Of a stretch of DNA of 64,000 bases, positions 36,822 through 46,043 are shown in pieces. Below the pieces are notes generated by a model. That model was not told where the DNA came from and ran no database searches. It was given only the letters and a program-made list of their open reading frames with translations. Origin of the DNA: Diplosphaera chodatii (taxonomy: Eukaryota; Chlorophyta; Trebouxiophyceae; Prasiolales; Stichococcaceae); contig JAALGY010000032.1 in assembly GCA_032358165.1 (NCBI GenBank), positions 1,550,001 through 1,614,000 of the forward strand, given 5' to 3'. The first letter of the stretch is position 1, and every line of letters begins with the position of its first letter. The position numbers and the translations under genes are program-made.

Positions 36822-37424
36822 GCAGACCTTTCAGAAGGACAGTTGTTGCGATAGGTCCGCCGCCTCAAAACGTCGGAAGCAACGACATGCACAAATGCTC
36901 AAGGGTGAACATGACGCTGGGCAGGCCACACCCCGCACGCAGCGCACAGTGCTGTTCTTTGTGCCACGAGCGTATGCATTTGCCCAATGAGTATGGTGTT
37001 GCCTTGCTCGTGTGTTGCTTGCTGACAGGGAAGCACGAAGTACAGAATGTAGCACAAGGAATTTAGGTGGCGGCATTGCAGCTGTACCACTCCTATCGTC
37101 TGAGACAGGGTTGGCATTGCTGTATGCCGTAGCCTGAAAGTGCCGACCGGTACACGATCCTGGGCCGTGTGCTTGTTGTGAAACCTGCTGTAAGCATTGC
37201 CTGGCGTCCTGCGGGCTTTCGCTGTATGCTTCATACCGAGCAACGCATAGCCACTCGACAGCATGTGGCAGGACCTTATCACATGTTCAGGCTTCCTTGA
37301 TGTTACGTACACATCCATAGCATCCGCCTCACAACTTGGTCACTACACGGCCATACAAACCCAGCAACCTGGACAAGGTCCAATGGCTGCTGCACGAGGT
37401 GTCCCAACGTCCTTATGGAGCCCC
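36822..37424. other. 5' flank of POL5, no supported gene
   Basis: About 600 bp between the POL5 start and the first copy of the array motif. It should contain the POL5 promoter. No opposing gene is present, unlike nearly every other 5' spacer in this window. Confidence 0.45.
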
Positions 37425-37439
37425 TTTGTTATTGACCAC

Positions 37440-38280
37440 ACCGCAGCCCCTTTGTTACTGACTCAACATGCTCCCTTGATTGCCCCTTTGTTATTGACCA
37501 CACTGCAGCCCCTTTGTTATCGACCACACTGCAGCCCCTTTGTTATCGACCACACTGCAGCCCCTTTGTTATTGACTCAATCAGCCTTTCGGATGCTGCA
37601 CCGGTCAACAACAAAGGGGCCAAACGCGTCATCATTATATTGCACCGAGTCAGCAACAAAGGGGCTGCGGTGCTTCATCACAATCGCGCGCGCGCTGGTC
37701 AGCAACAAAGCGGTCCACCGCGTCAGCAGTAATAAACTTGCATTGGTCAACAACTAACAAGGGGGACCCCCCCTTGTTGTTGTGTCACTGCGGCCCCTTT
37801 GTTATCGACCACACCGCAGCCCCTTTGTTGTCGAGCACAGCGCAGCCCCTTTGTTATTGCCCACACCGCAGCCCCTTTCTTGTCGACTCGATCAGCCCCT
37901 TTGTTATTGACCCATTCAGCCCCTTTGTTATTGACCACACTGCAGCCCCTTTGTTATTGACTCAATCAGCCTTTCAGATGTTGCACCGGTCAACAACAAA
38001 GGGGCCCAACGTCATCATTATCCATCACCGAGTCAACAACAAAGGGGTCCACCCCGTCATCAGTACACATGCACTGGTCAACAACAAAGGGGTCCAAGTG
38101 TCATTAGTAAACTGGATATGAGTCAACAACAAAGGGGCAGCCGCAAGGGGCCGACGTCGTCAGCCCCTTTGTTGTTGACCTCACTGGAGCCCCTTTGTTG
38201 TTGATATAATGGCGGCCCCTTTGTTATTGACCTTCTAAGCCCCTTTGTTATTGACCATTTGACTCCATTTCGTGGTCAAC
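37440..38280 (+). repeat. Left inverted arm of the array (~0.84 kb)
   Basis: Reading inward it matches the reverse complement of 40379-41190 block by block. Shared spacers include GACTCAACATGCTCCCTTGA, TCAATCAGCCTTTC, the GCGCGCGCG run near 37686-37694, TAATAAACTTGCATTGG, the CAAGGGGG/CCCCCTTG hairpin near 37755-37775, and GACTCCATTTCGTGGTCAAC at the inner end. The two arms differ by a few base changes and by unit-number changes. One is two extra 26-bp units in the left arm near 37510-37560. Confidence 0.85.
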
Positions 38281-38579
38281 GGACACTGGGCTGGCTGGTC
38301 AATAACAAAAAGGGGCGCAGGCATCAGATAACAAAGGGGCCCAGGGGTGCAAAAGCCCCTTCATTGGTCCGTGGCCAACAACAAAGGGGCCACGCGTCAT
38401 ATGTAACAAATGGCGTGGTCGACAACAAAGGGCTCGTTGGTTGTTCTGTCCTGCAACGCGGCCTTGCTTCTATCTGTCCGTATACTGACGTTGCTTTCAG
38501 CCCCTTTGTTGTTGAGCGCCATGTACCTCGGACGCGCCGGCCCCTTTGTTGTTGACCACGGCAGCTCACAGGTTGCCTA

Positions 38580-39330
38580 TGAAGTTGTGTTTTCTGTCGG
38601 AGCTCTGTTCGTTTCCTTGATCAGTGACCCCTTTGTTGCTGACCGCTGTTCTATTTGCTCTTTCGGGCGCCCTTTGTTGTTGACCATCCGTTTTCTCTTT
38701 CTGTTTTCTCTTTTGGCTTTCTTTGTTTTTTCTGTTGGGCGCCGCTTTGTTATTGACCATTGGTCTTTTCTTTTCTTTTGGTCTTTTCTTTCTATGTTTC
38801 TGTTTTCTCTGGGTGTCTCTGGTTTCTGTTGTCTCACGCGGCCCCTTTGTTGTTGACCATTGTCAACAACGAAGGGCCGCCGCTTCAAATACAAAGGGGT
38901 TCCGAGTCAAACTAGCGGCGAGTGAAACTAGCGGGGCGCCCTTTGTTGTTTGACCATTTGTTTTCTCTTGTGGCTGTCTTTGTTTTCCATGTTGGGCGCC
39001 CCTTTGTTGTTGACCATTGGTCATCTCTTTTGTTTTCTGTGTTGCTGTTTTCTCTGGGTGTCTCTGTTTTTTCTTGTCTCACGGGGCCCCTTTGTTTTTG
39101 TCTCTCTGTTTTCTGTCTTCCTGTTTTCTTTTTCGGGCGCCCTTTGTTGTTGACGATCTGTTTTCTGTGCTTCTGTTTTCTGTTGCCTCACGGCGGCCCC
39201 TTTGTTTTTGTCTTTCTGTTTTCTCTTTTGGTTTTCCGTCTTTCTGTTTTCTGTTGGGTGTCTCTGTTTCTCTGGATGCCTCTGTTTTCTGTTGTCTCAC
39301 GCGGCCCCTTCGTTGTAGACCATTGTCAAC
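38580..39330 (+). repeat. Pyrimidine-rich central segment of the array
   Basis: Within the array centre the plus strand becomes strongly T/C-rich: runs of TTTTCT, CTGTTTTC and TTCTTTTG between motif copies beginning GGGCGCC. It looks like a degenerate tandem of ~100-150 bp units. Frames through it encode only Phe/Leu/Cys-rich low-complexity sequence, so I treat it as non-coding. Confidence 0.7.
38825..38937 (+). repeat. Internal direct repeat, copy A
   Basis: The ~112-bp segment runs from TGTCTCACGCGGCCCC to GTGAAACTAGCGGGG and recurs at 39288-39399 with few differences. It contains a motif/anti-motif hairpin: TTGTTGTTGACCA, a short loop, then TGTCAACAACGAAGG. Confidence 0.75.
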
Positions 39331-39399
39331 AACGAAGGACCGCCGCTCTAAATACAAAGGGGTTCCGAGTCAAACTCGCGACGAGTGAAACTAGCGGGG
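39288..39399 (+). repeat. Internal direct repeat, copy B
   Basis: Second copy of the 38825-38937 segment, about 463 bp downstream. It carries CTTCGTTGTAGACC where copy A has CTTTGTTGTTGACC. It is followed directly by two GATCGAAC units (39398-39414). Confidence 0.75.
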
Positions 39400-40220
39400 A
39401 TCGAACTGGGATCGAACGCGTGACTACTCGGGTCATCGTGGCCCGGGGCCCGGTCAAACTTTGTTTCTGCGAGCTCCATATTGTCCGAGCACCGCCGACG
39501 CGGAAAACCGCAGAACGATCGGGACCGGCGCCTCTATTTTTTTCTGCGGTAAACAACAAAGGGGCACAGTGGTCAAAACAACAAAGGGAATTTTACATCT
39601 GCAGGCGACCCAACTGATTAGACTCCTGCCCCTTTGTAATTGACCACGGTACAGTAAAGATGACCAGGAGCCCCTTTGTTATTGCATGGTTGAAAACAAA
39701 CGGACTAGAGTGGTCAACAACAAAGGGGCTGAGTCCTTAACAACAAAGGGGCGCAGTGTCGTGACGGAGTCATTGCTCGAACGATGGTCAAAACAAAGGG
39801 CTTGCGTGAGACGAGGACAGCAGTGGCTGAGCGTCTAAGCGTCGTTGTGGTTCGATCGTGGACCCTCACCGCAGCCCTTTTATTTGTTAGTTGACCACTG
39901 TGCCCCTTTGTTGTTGACCGGTGCAAGTATGTTGATGACGCGGTGAACCCCTTTGTTGTTGACCATGCAGTCCAAGGCTGATTGAGTCAACAACAAAGGG
40001 GCCGCAGTGACTCAATTACAAAGGGCCCACAGTGAGACAACAACAAAGGGGCCAGATGGAGTCGGTGACAAAGGGGCTGGATTGGGTCAATAACAAAGGG
40101 GACGATTGAGTGAATAACAAAAGGGGCTGCAGTGAGACAATTACAAAGGGGGATTTGTGGTCGATAACAAAGGGGCCCAGGTGAGACAACGACAAAAGCG
40201 TACTGAATGGTCGACGACGA

Positions 40221-40280
40221 GGGGGCTGCAGTGCGTCCATACGTTGCGCTGCTGGGCCGTAAACGTCAGCACGATGTGTT
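40221..40280 (+). repeat. Flank-derived direct repeat, inner copy
   Basis: About 60 bp closely resembling 41281-41341: GGGGGCTGCAGTGCGTCCA, then TTGCGCTGCTGG, then TAAACGTCAGCACGATGTGT. The partner lies at the array's right edge just downstream of the GlyRS stop. Confidence 0.75.
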
Positions 40281-40378
40281 TTGTTGATCGCTCCTCGATC
40301 CCTTTGTTATCGAGCGCGGTACCCCTTTGTTGTTGACCAGGGCAAGTGTACCGATGACGCGGTGGACCCCTTTGTTGT

Positions 40379-41190
40379 TGACCACGAAATGGAGTCATAT
40401 GGTCGATAACAAAGGGGCTTAGAAGGGCCAATAACAAAGGGGCCACCATTGAGGTCAACAACAAAGGGGCCGCCGGTGTGGTCAATACGTCACAAAGGGG
40501 CTGACGACGTCGGCCCCTTTGTTGTTTATTGCATGTGCCCCTTTGTTGTTGACTCATATCCAGTTTACTGATGACACTTGGACCCCTTGTTGTTGACCAG
40601 TGCAAGTGTACTGATGACGGGGTGGACCCCTTTGTTGTTGACTCGGTGCTGGATAATGATGACGTTGGGCCCCTTTGTTGTTGACCGGTGCAGCATCTGA
40701 AAGGCTGATTGAGTCAATAACAAAGGGGCTGCAGTGTGGTCAATAACAAAGGGGCTGCGGTGTGGTCAATAACAAAGGGGCTGATCGAGTCGACAAGAAA
40801 GGGGCTGCGGTGTGGTCAATAACAAAGGGGCTGCGCTGTGCTCGACAACAAAGGGGCTGCGGTGTGGTCGATAACAAAGGGGCCGCAGTGACACAACAAC
40901 AAGGGGGATTCCCCCTTGTTAGTAGTTGGCCAATGCAAGTTTATTACTGCTGACGCGGTGGACCGCTTTGTTGCTGACCAGCGCGCGCGCGATTGTGATG
41001 AAGCACCGCAGCCCCTTTGTTGCTGACTCGGTGCAATATAATGATGACGCGTTTGGCCCCTTTGTTGTTGACCGGTGCAGCATCCGAAAGGCTGATCGAG
41101 TCAATAACAAAGGGGCTGCAGTGTTGTCAACAACAAAGGGGCAATCAAGGGAGCATGTTGAGTCAATAACAAAGGGGCCTGCGGTGAGGC
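40379..41190 (-). repeat. Right inverted arm of the array (~0.81 kb)
   Basis: Inverted partner of 37440-38280. Outside the matched arm, motif copies continue to about 41290 without a left-side counterpart. Inside it, similarity stops at the same spacer (CCACGAAATGGAGTC) where the left arm stops, which defines a clear inner border. Confidence 0.85.
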
Positions 41191-41280
41191 AGGGAATATC
41201 AAAGGGGAATTTTGGGGTCAACAATAAAGGGGCATGTTGGTGCGTCAATAACCACGGCAGATTTGCGACCAATAACAAAG

Positions 41281-41341
41281 GGGCTGCGGTGCGTCCACAA
41301 CGGTTGCGTTGCTGGTGTCAATAAACGTCAGCACGCTGTGT
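41281..41341 (+). repeat. Flank-derived direct repeat, outer copy
   Basis: Partner of 40221-40280 at the right boundary of the array. It reads GGGCTGCGGTGCGTCCAC, then GGTTGCGTTGCTGG, then TAAACGTCAGCACGCTGTGT. It lies 60-120 bp beyond the GlyRS stop codon, where that gene's 3' UTR should run. Confidence 0.75.
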
Positions 41342-41403
41342 AGCTATTGCAGTGCCCTGACTTTGCGCAAAGTCTTCATTGCGATAGCCCCCACTGTAGG
41401 CAG

Positions 41404-44400
41404 TTACTCTGCGGCAGCTGCCTGTGCCGGATAGTGTTGTGACACAGCCTCCCAAGACTCCGTCTGGTTCGACAGACGCCTGAGCAACTCTGGCACCTCT
41501 TTCACCGGCACCCGAACCTGCAGGCGCGCAGTCTTTGCTGACGGCAGGTGAATCGTGGCACATCATGAAGGATGTGTTAGTGTGTGAGAAACACAGCAAC
41601 TACACGCGGGGCCGTCATGGCAAACAGGAGTCCGGTGACAGCTTTCACCTGCTTTGTTGTGTCTCGCTCGCGGACTGTGACGGTGTCCTTCTCCACAGTC
41701 TCATAGTCGACTGTCACGGCAAAGGGCACGCCGATCTCATCTGTGCGAGCGTATCGCCGGCCAATCGTATTACCTGTGTGGTATGCACGAAAGACGTGAC
41801 ATGAGTACCCCTGTTGGATGGCTGCCCATGTTTGTGGTGGTGTGTGAGGTGCAAGGGACGTGTTCTATTTGTACGTGCTGCACCTGTCGTGTCCACGACC
41901 ACCGACAGGCCTTCGGCCTTGAGAGCTGCCGCAATCTGCTGAGCAGGTCGATTCAGGTCTTCCCGCTGCAGCAGTGGAAACACGGTGACCTTGACGGGTG
42001 CCATGGCTGGGCTGAAGCGGAAGACCGTCCGCTGTGCGTCGCCTGCATGTCAGCCAGCTCACAGGCTTGGCATGTTGCGGCGGAAGTCTCCCTTGACGAC
42101 AGAACGTACTGCGCATATCATACAGCATGTCTGGGCTGGACGGCCCTCTGTACCTTCCCGAGCATAGAAGGCATGCTCGAAGAGGCAGTACAGGATGCGG
42201 CCGACTCCAAAGGATGGCTCAATGACACTAGGTGTGAAGTTCCTGCATGCAGGACGTGCGGACCTCAGTGCAATCCCTGTGACATCTTCGTACAGGCAGA
42301 CAAGCATGCTGGCAGGGCCAAACTGCAGCTATGCAGTACCCCGTGCTCGGGCCTGAACCTACTGGCGGTAGAGTGCTTGACCACAAAGCCACAACTGCAC
42401 AACACCACAGTTCGGCACATACCTGCCGGACACCTTCCGCTCCTCTGGCTTAAAGGACACCATCGCAGAGGAGATGGTGTACTGCGTGGCGCCGTTGGCC
42501 AGCTGGAAGGAGGCATCCTTCTCAAGCTGCCCCGCCCAGCACTGTTTATCCTCCTCGGCTGCGTCTGTGATTTGCTTCTCGATCGCCTGCATGCAGTGCG
42601 TGCTCACTATCATCACAGCATGCCAGAGACCTCCGTCGGCCACAGAAATGCTGTTGATAGCAGCCATCCGTAGCATCCTTGTGAGATGCAAGTGGACCTT
42701 GGCCTGCTGCTTGAAGGCCTTGCCCAGCTCCTTTTTGTTGAGCTCGGGCTTGAGGCCCTTGACCAGCTGCGGCGTCGCAAATGTCTCACGCGCAACGAGG
42801 TCCACCTTGCTCTTCTCCGAGTGAGCCTGCACGCGACGTGTATTACTGCTTGCAACTCTCATGTCAGTGTTGCAGCAGCCCACCTAAACGGGAGGGCGGT
42901 TCTGCCAATACTGGTCAAAAGCTACAACGGGTGATCTGGGTGTAGTGATAGCAGGACAGGGGCATACTACAACAACTGAGGGCATGGCCCCACAGCTGGC
43001 TTACCCGCAAGTCAAATGCTGACCGGTCAGCGAGGCCGACGCACTCCACCCAACCATAAGTGCAGTCCACCTCCGCATCCCAACAGTCCTCAGCGTAGTG
43101 CGCCATCTCGTGCTGCAGATGCTGGCGGAAGCGTACCCGCTGCAACAGCAATGTCACCAACCTTGGTTTTTAACATGTAATCGTGAGGTGACCCCGTCCA
43201 CGCAGATCAGATTGCTGACACTTGGGCCACATCCCATGTGTGAAGCATGTGGAGCAGCGAGCATGACATGTGCAGCAGGGTTGAGCACCTCCGGGTTGAG
43301 GCCGACACGCTTGAGGAAGGTGAAGGTCCGGCCGATGAAGTATGCCAGCGTCTGGTTGGCGATGATGCCCTTCCCCACGGCCTCGCCGAGCTTCATGGGC
43401 AGCGCCTTCTTCTCCTCGCCCATCTGCAGCTCCCGCGAGAACAGCAGCGGCGCCTCCTCCGCCACGCTCTGGAACTTTTCGTGGTCCTGCACACATGCAG
43501 ATGCGCTGGGACGGTAGAAGTGTTTGAGTGCATGGCCAGGCAGCCTGAAGTTGATGTCGGATGACCGAACTCAGTACCCCTCTCTCAAGACCTTCTGGCA
43601 TGGAGAGCTTAGTGGATGTTTGATGCTCCGCAGACGCCAGCAACTGCACACCTTTTGATCTGGATGGCAGAAGTGCTCGATTTCTGCCTGGGTGAACTCG
43701 CGCACACGCAGCAGGCCAGCACGTGGTGCAATTTCATTGCGGTATGACTGCCCGATCTGCGCCGCTGCAAACGGCAGCTTGCCACCATTGTAGTACAGCA
43801 GGTCTCTGCAACGGATAACGATCCCAGATGAGCGAGGGGCTGATGCAAGATACCCTGCTATTGCCAGTGGCGCAACACATTCACAGCAAACCTTCACAGC
43901 AAAGCAAGGGGTGGGGTGGCCGACAGCTCACTTGAAATTTACAAAGATGCCCTGCGCAGTCTCCGGCCGCATGTAGCCAACCAGATTGCCGCTTGGGCCA
44001 ATAGAGGTCTGTGGGACAACAAGCAGAGTGATGTCCTGCCCTGCTTATAGAGATGATGCACATGCATACTGCAAGGACCAATGGTGAGCTCGGAGCGGCA
44101 GCGGCGGGAGCACCTGAAACATCAGCTTGAAAGGCTGCGGTTCTGTGATGTCATTGCCGGTCTCGGGCGCCTTTACCGCCCATGCCTTCAATGCCGTGCC
44201 CAGCTGCGCCTGGTCCAGCTCGCCAACAGTCGCCAGTGTAGTGCGGGCCTCCTGCTTGCAATGGTAGATATGCATTGCAAATGGTCGGCAATTTGACAGT
44301 CCAGGATGCGCTTTTTTCGACAGAGTGTGAACACGCAAGCAGCGTGTGAACATGGTTCTCAGTGCTGGCCTGACGGTCCAGCTCTGCAAGCTGTCATAGA

Positions 44401-45571
44401 AGTGCCCTTGCTAGGCATTTGGTCTGGGTCGATGCATCCTATGCAGCTGGCGTAAGTGGGGAGGTGAGCCCACCTCGATGCGCTCGGGCGTCAGGCCGGT
44501 CTTGGCAGCGTCCCGCAGCGCCGTCTCAAGCGCATCCTCCAGCAGGTGGTCCGCCCGGTGGCAGTCTTTCGTCACCGCATCCTGGACCATGAAGTCCGTG
44601 AACCGCTCCACATGGCCCGACGCCTCCAGCACGACTGAGGGCGTAACAGAGGGGCACTCAACCTGCACGGTGGTGAAGAAGCCCAGGGATGCAGCATGAC
44701 CACCCATGTGCACAAGCCAATCGTAGCAACGGCATGCCTGCTGCATGTGCGTCTGGAGATGAGTCCTTTTCGGTCAGTTCCTGCGCTCTCAGTCTGCTGC
44801 TGTCTGGTCCATCAGTTCAGGGTAACAAGGCACGAGCAACCAGCTGACCTACCTCCAGCATGCCTTCCTCTAAAACGAAATGCTGCCGCCACAGCTGAGT
44901 GAAGTGGCCCTTGATGGCGCAGCCTGGTGGGCCATAGTCGTAGAAGCCTGCCACGCTGCCGTAGATTTTGAAGGAAGGAATGTAGAAGAGCCGCCGCTCC
45001 AGCGCGTTCACCTGCAGGGCGCCATTATGCCATCCGGATTGGACTCCCAGTCACCGCATGCAGTCTCATTGTATGCATTTGTTGCTTGGTGACTCGCTGG
45101 CTTCATTCACCATTGCAGCCCTGAACTCGTCCTTGTTGCGGTACTCGCCACCCACGGTGTCCTCCATGGTCGCCTCATGCGCCTGTGCCGCACATCCATC
45201 CTCGTAGCTCAGACCAAAAGGCCTCACATGTCTGGCTGTGCTCGAGCTCCAGGCTGTCTCCCAGCCAGGCGCTCACCTTCTGCAGCTTCTCAGCTTCAAG
45301 CTTGAGGTCCTTCAGCTTCTGGATGGCAGCATCCACGTCCGCCTGCAGGTGCAGCGCTGCACATGCCGCCAGGTGCAAAGACCCAGACATACAGGTAGTA
45401 GGCATGCGTGCATCAGCTGCAGTAACACTAATGTGCATGTCTGCAGGTGGCCAGTACCTTTTGCGCATTGCCCTCTTTCACCGCGGCCTTCAGCGCCCGC
45501 ACAGCATCGCCCTGCCGCGTGACAGCATCATGCGCCTGCTTGAGACTCGCCTCGCCGGGCGCGTCTGCCAT
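41404..45571 (-). CDS. Glycyl-tRNA synthetase (eukaryotic alpha2 type), multi-exon
   Basis: This class II synthetase charges tRNA-Gly in the cytosol; in plants the same gene type can also serve mitochondria. It begins [20 protein letters not shown] at 45571, an N-terminal WHEP domain that continues [20 protein letters not shown] (~45345). Catalytic blocks follow: [20 protein letters not shown] with [16 protein letters not shown] (44990-44890), [20 protein letters not shown] (~44600), TGLTPERIE (~44490), and motif 2 [17 protein letters not shown] (~43980-43930). Also seen are [20 protein letters not shown] (~43760-43690), [19 protein letters not shown] (~42210-42155) and the anticodon-binding start [17 protein letters not shown] (~42004). 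The C-terminus is [12 protein letters not shown] with TAA at 41404-41406. It lacks a clear long presequence before the WHEP domain. The 5' end faces p115/Uso1 across 472 bp. Confidence 0.95.
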
Positions 45572-46043
45572 AGCTGAGGCAGCGTGTACTATTGAGATGC
45601 TAGTTCTGTTGCAGAAACGCGCGGTGCAAGGGCTATACTTACAGCGATGACACGATGATGGAAAGCAGCTGCTGCAACTGTCACATGCAGCTGCAAATGC
45701 AAACCGCCAGCCGGTAGCAATGCGATGCACGGAGCGTGCACCCAGCTTGTCAATGAGACTGAGATGATCTATGATGCAGGATGCTAAGTGATGCAAGAAT
45801 GACCGCCGTCAGGGGATGTACCAATGGATGCATGCAACGATGGCAGCGTGTCGAGTGCCCCACAAGGTCGCATTGCCGCAGGTTTCGCGTCATTGTGATG
45901 ATGTGTAATGATCGATTGATGTCCTGCTTCGTCTGTATCTGATATGCTGCGCAATCATGGCGTCTAAAATCAGCTCGCTGCGCCGATCAGATCAAGATCA
46001 CTTGAACATGGAACCCCTTACGTTCTGACTTGACAGCAACACC
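45572..46043. promoter_or_regulatory. Divergent 5' spacer, GlyRS / p115
   Basis: 472 bp between divergent start codons, inferred to carry both promoters. No recognisable core element stands out. Confidence 0.4.

Larger units (their letters stand above)
37425..41340. repeat. Inverted-repeat array of CCCCTTTGTTRTTGAC motif (foldback-like)
   Basis: About 3.9 kb is built from 75-80 copies (counted by eye) of a ~16-bp motif, CCCCTTTGTTGTTGAC or CCCCTTTGTTATTGAC, spaced roughly 20-60 bp. Copies come in blocks of one orientation that flip repeatedly: forward at 37430-37575, reverse 37603-37770, forward 37793-37965, reverse 37990-38140, forward 38160-38260, reverse 38300-38440, and so on to 41290. 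The outer ~0.8 kb on each side are inverted copies of each other (separate entries). No credible coding sequence is present; frames read through it only as repeated PFVIDHTAAPLL. It separates POL5 from GlyRS. Foldback transposons have long terminal inverted repeats made of short tandem units, so that is the closest known model. Identity remains open. Confidence 0.85.

Noticed and set aside
37263..38121. Open frames through the array encoding repeated PFVIDHTAAPLLLT
   Set aside because: They exist only because the 26-bp unit and related units lack stops in some frames. The product is a pure translation of the DNA repeat, breaks where motif orientation flips, and resembles no protein family.
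39380..39500. A tRNA gene on the reverse strand
   Set aside because: B-box-like GTTCGATCC is present twice, but I could not fold an acceptor stem, anticodon arm or T arm around it. It is kept only as a possible tRNA-derived remnant.
37425..41340. CRISPR-like array (repeats with spacers)
   Set aside because: The motif occurs in both orientations, spacer lengths vary widely, spacers are themselves duplicated in the inverted arms, and the surroundings are eukaryotic intron-rich genes.
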